Shown: positions 62,387 through 64,000 of the stretch, piece by piece
Position numbering within the stretch: position 1 is the stretch's first letter
Layout of the letters: every line of letters begins with the position of its first letter
NCBI RefSeq assembly: GCF_900116015.1
Contig: NZ_FOYH01000004.1
Location: forward strand, 1 to 64,000
DNA: 64,000 nt
Reading direction: 5' to 3'
DNA from: Enterobacter sp. kpr-6
GTDB taxonomy: Bacteria > Pseudomonadota > Gammaproteobacteria > Enterobacterales > Enterobacteriaceae
Program-made: the position numbers and the translations under genes
Notes under the pieces: model-generated
Told to the model about the DNA's origin: nothing
Seen by the model: only the letters and a program-made list of their open reading frames with translations
The model's database searches: none

Positions 62387-63409
62387 ATGTCCCGTTCTCT
62401 TCCTCATACTGGCGAGCCGAAGCGTCGCTTCAACTGGCCGACGGGTATGCCGCAGATTATCGCCCTGCTGCTGGTGCTGGTGGTCGACAGCCTGGTTGCG
62501 CCGCATTTTTATCAGGTGATTTTGCAGGATGGCCGTCTGTTCGGCAGCCCGATCGATATTCTTAACCGCGCCGCGCCCGTCGCGCTGCTGGCGATCGGCA
62601 TGACGCTGGTGATCGCCACCGGCGGCATCGATCTTTCCGTAGGGGCGGTGATGGCGATCGCGGGCGCGACGGCGGCGTCGATGACCGTCGCCGGGCACAG
62701 CCTGCCGGTGGTGCTGCTGGCCGCACTCGGTTCCGGCGTACTGGCCGGGCTGTGGAACGGTGTGCTGGTGGCCATTCTTAAAATTCAGCCTTTTGTCGCC
62801 ACCCTGATCTTAATGGTCGCCGGGCGCGGCGTGGCGCAGCTTATTACCTCCGGGCAGATCGTCACCTTCACGGCACCCAATCTCTCCTGGCTTGGCAGCG
62901 GTTCGCTGCTGCTGTTCCCGACGCCGGTGATTATCGCGCTGGTCACGCTGGTGGTTTTCTGGCTCTTTACCCGCAAAACGGCGCTCGGCATGTTTATCGA
63001 AGCGGTGGGGATTAACATCCGCGCGGCGAAAAATGCCGGGGTGAATACCCGCCTGATGGTCATGCTGACCTATGTACTGAGCGGCGTATGCGCGGCGATC
63101 GCGGGCATCATCGTCACCGCTGACATTCGCGGCGCGGACGCCAACAACGCCGGGTTATGGCTGGAACTGGACGCCATTTTAGCGGTGGTGATCGGCGGCG
63201 GATCGCTGATGGGCGGGCGCTTTAACCTGCTGCTGTCGGTGGTCGGGGCGCTGATTATTCAGGGTATGAATACCGGGATTTTACTTTCCGGCTTCCCGCC
63301 GGAACTCAACCAGGTGGTGAAAGCCGTCGTGGTGCTGTGCGTACTGATTGTGCAGTCGCCGCGCTTTATTGCTTTACTGAAACGGAGCCGTGGTCATGAT
63401 CAAACGTAA
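62387..63409 (+). CDS. ytfT: galactofuranose ABC transporter permease YtfT
   Basis: A 340-residue inner-membrane permease of the branched/ribose type with about ten helices (PQIIALLLVLVVDSLVAP, LLAIGMTLVIATGGIDLSVGAVMAIAG with the conserved GGIDLSVG, and AAIAGIIVTADIRGADANNAG with the EAA-like loop). The ATG at 62387 follows AAGGAG by nine bases; a GTG one codon earlier (62384) is an alternative that would place the ribosome site slightly closer. It overlaps yjfF by 14 bp. Confidence 0.93.
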   Translation: MSRSLPHTGEPKRRFNWPTGMPQIIALLLVLVVDSLVAPHFYQVILQDGRLFGSPIDILNRAAPVALLAIGMTLVIATGGIDLSVGAVMAIAGATAASMTVAGHSLPVVLLAALGSGVLAGLWNGVLVAILKIQPFVATLILMVAGRGVAQLITSGQIVTFTAPNLSWLGSGSLLLFPTPVIIALVTLVVFWLFTRKTALGMFIEAVGINIRAAKNAGVNTRLMVMLTYVLSGVCAAIAGIIVTADIRGADANNAGLWLELDAILAVVIGGGSLMGGRFNLLLSVVGALIIQGMNTGILLSGFPPELNQVVKAVVVLCVLIVQSPRFIALLKRSRGHDQT

Positions 63410-64000
63410 CCTGCCGCTGATGATCACGCTCGGCGTGTTCGTGCTCGGCTACCTCTATTGCCTGACGCAGTTTCCCGGTTTTGCTTCCACGCGGGTGATC
63501 TGCAACATCCTGACCGATAACGCCTTTTTAGGGATTATCGCCGTCGGCATGACCTTTGTGATCCTCTCCGGCGGGATTGACCTGTCGGTGGGCTCGGTGA
63601 TCGCCTTTACCGGGGTGTTCCTCGCCAAAGCGATTGGTTTCTGGGGCATTTCGCCGCTGCTGGCGTTCCCGCTGGTGCTGGCGATGGGCTGCGCATTTGG
63701 CGCGTTTATGGGGCTTTTAATCGACGCGCTGAAAATTCCGGCGTTCATTATTACCCTTGCCGGGATGTTCTTTTTACGCGGCGTCAGTTATCTGGTGTCG
63801 GAAGAGTCGATCCCCATCAACCACCCGGTCTACGACACGCTCTCAAGCCTGGCATGGAAGATCCCCGGCGGCGGGCGCTTGAGCGCCATGGGCCTGCTGA
63901 TGCTGGGCGTGGTGATCATCGGGATTTTCCTCGCTCACCGCACGCGCTTTGGCAATGAGGTCTACGCCATCGGTGGAAATGCAACTTCAGCCAATCTGAT
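63396..64000 (+). CDS. yjfF: galactofuranose ABC transporter permease YjfF (partial)
   Basis: The second permease subunit, cut by the window end after about 201 codons. It begins MIKRNLPLMITLGVFVLGYLYCLTQF and has the conserved ILSGGIDLSVGSVIAFTGVF near residue 55 and FLRGVSYLVSEESIPINHP. The start is inside the end of ytfT, so translation is coupled. The remaining part, about a third of the gene, should lie downstream. Confidence 0.95.
   Translation, partial: MIKRNLPLMITLGVFVLGYLYCLTQFPGFASTRVICNILTDNAFLGIIAVGMTFVILSGGIDLSVGSVIAFTGVFLAKAIGFWGISPLLAFPLVLAMGCAFGAFMGLLIDALKIPAFIITLAGMFFLRGVSYLVSEESIPINHPVYDTLSSLAWKIPGGGRLSAMGLLMLGVVIIGIFLAHRTRFGNEVYAIGGNATSANL

Overview
The window reads as a stretch of chromosome from a member of the Enterobacteriaceae. 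Gene order and protein sequence follow the E. coli K-12 94-95 min region (glyY, queG, nnr, tsaE, amiB, mutL, miaA, hfq, hflX-K-C, purA, nsrR, rnr, rlmB ... cpdB, cysQ, ytfJ-K-L, msrA, tamAB, ytfP, ppa, ytfQRT, yjfF) from recall of those families. Differences from K-12, an abundant CCCTCTCCCT-type intergenic repeat, and a tryptophanase operon in an unusual place point to the Enterobacter/Leclercia/Lelliottia/Kluyvera side of the family; indole-positive Leclercia would fit, but this is inference.

Region 1 (1-17.3 kb) is the conserved core. A tRNA-Gly gene is followed by a DnaA-box cluster that matches the E. coli datA locus in place and content. queG and nnr diverge from a shared CATG. Then come the tsaE-amiB-mutL-miaA-hfq-hflX-hflK-hflC chain (tRNA modification, wall cleavage, mismatch repair, RNA chaperone, ribosome rescue GTPase, FtsH regulators), yjeT, purA, and the nsrR-rnr-rlmB group. 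Region 2 (17.3-30.1 kb) has aidB, a flagellar-regulon chemoreceptor, three small DUF1471 envelope or stress proteins (yjfN, bsmA, yjfY), yjfP, the rpsF-priB-rpsR-rplI operon, a DMT exporter, ytfB, fklB, cycA and ytfE. The K-12 yjfIJKLMC and ula genes are absent here.

Region 3 (30.4-43 kb) holds a second chemoreceptor with an NWETF tail and a sigma-28 promoter, ytfF with an adjacent AraC regulator, qorB/ytfH, cpdB, cysQ, ytfJ, ytfK, an extra OafA-type acyltransferase, and ytfL (paeA). Region 4 (43.2-52 kb), between ytfL and msrA, is accessory: an unrecognised cytoplasmic HExxH metallopeptidase-like protein; a CRP/LacI-type locus of three Gfo/Idh/MocA oxidoreductases with a divergent LacI regulator; and a complete tnaC-tnaA-tnaB operon. 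The tnaC leader peptide gene (51773-51850) keeps the Trp-sensing residues but ends in TAA instead of the TGA of E. coli.

Region 5 (52-64 kb) returns to core genes: msrA, tamA-tamB, ytfP, ppa and the galactofuranose ABC transporter ytfQ-ytfR-ytfT-yjfF (cut by the window end). A GalR/LacI-type 14-bp operator lies upstream of ytfQ, and a copy of the intergenic repeat sits inside the operon and supplies the apparent Shine-Dalgarno of ytfR. The most promising undescribed material is the metallopeptidase and the oxidoreductase/LacI locus.
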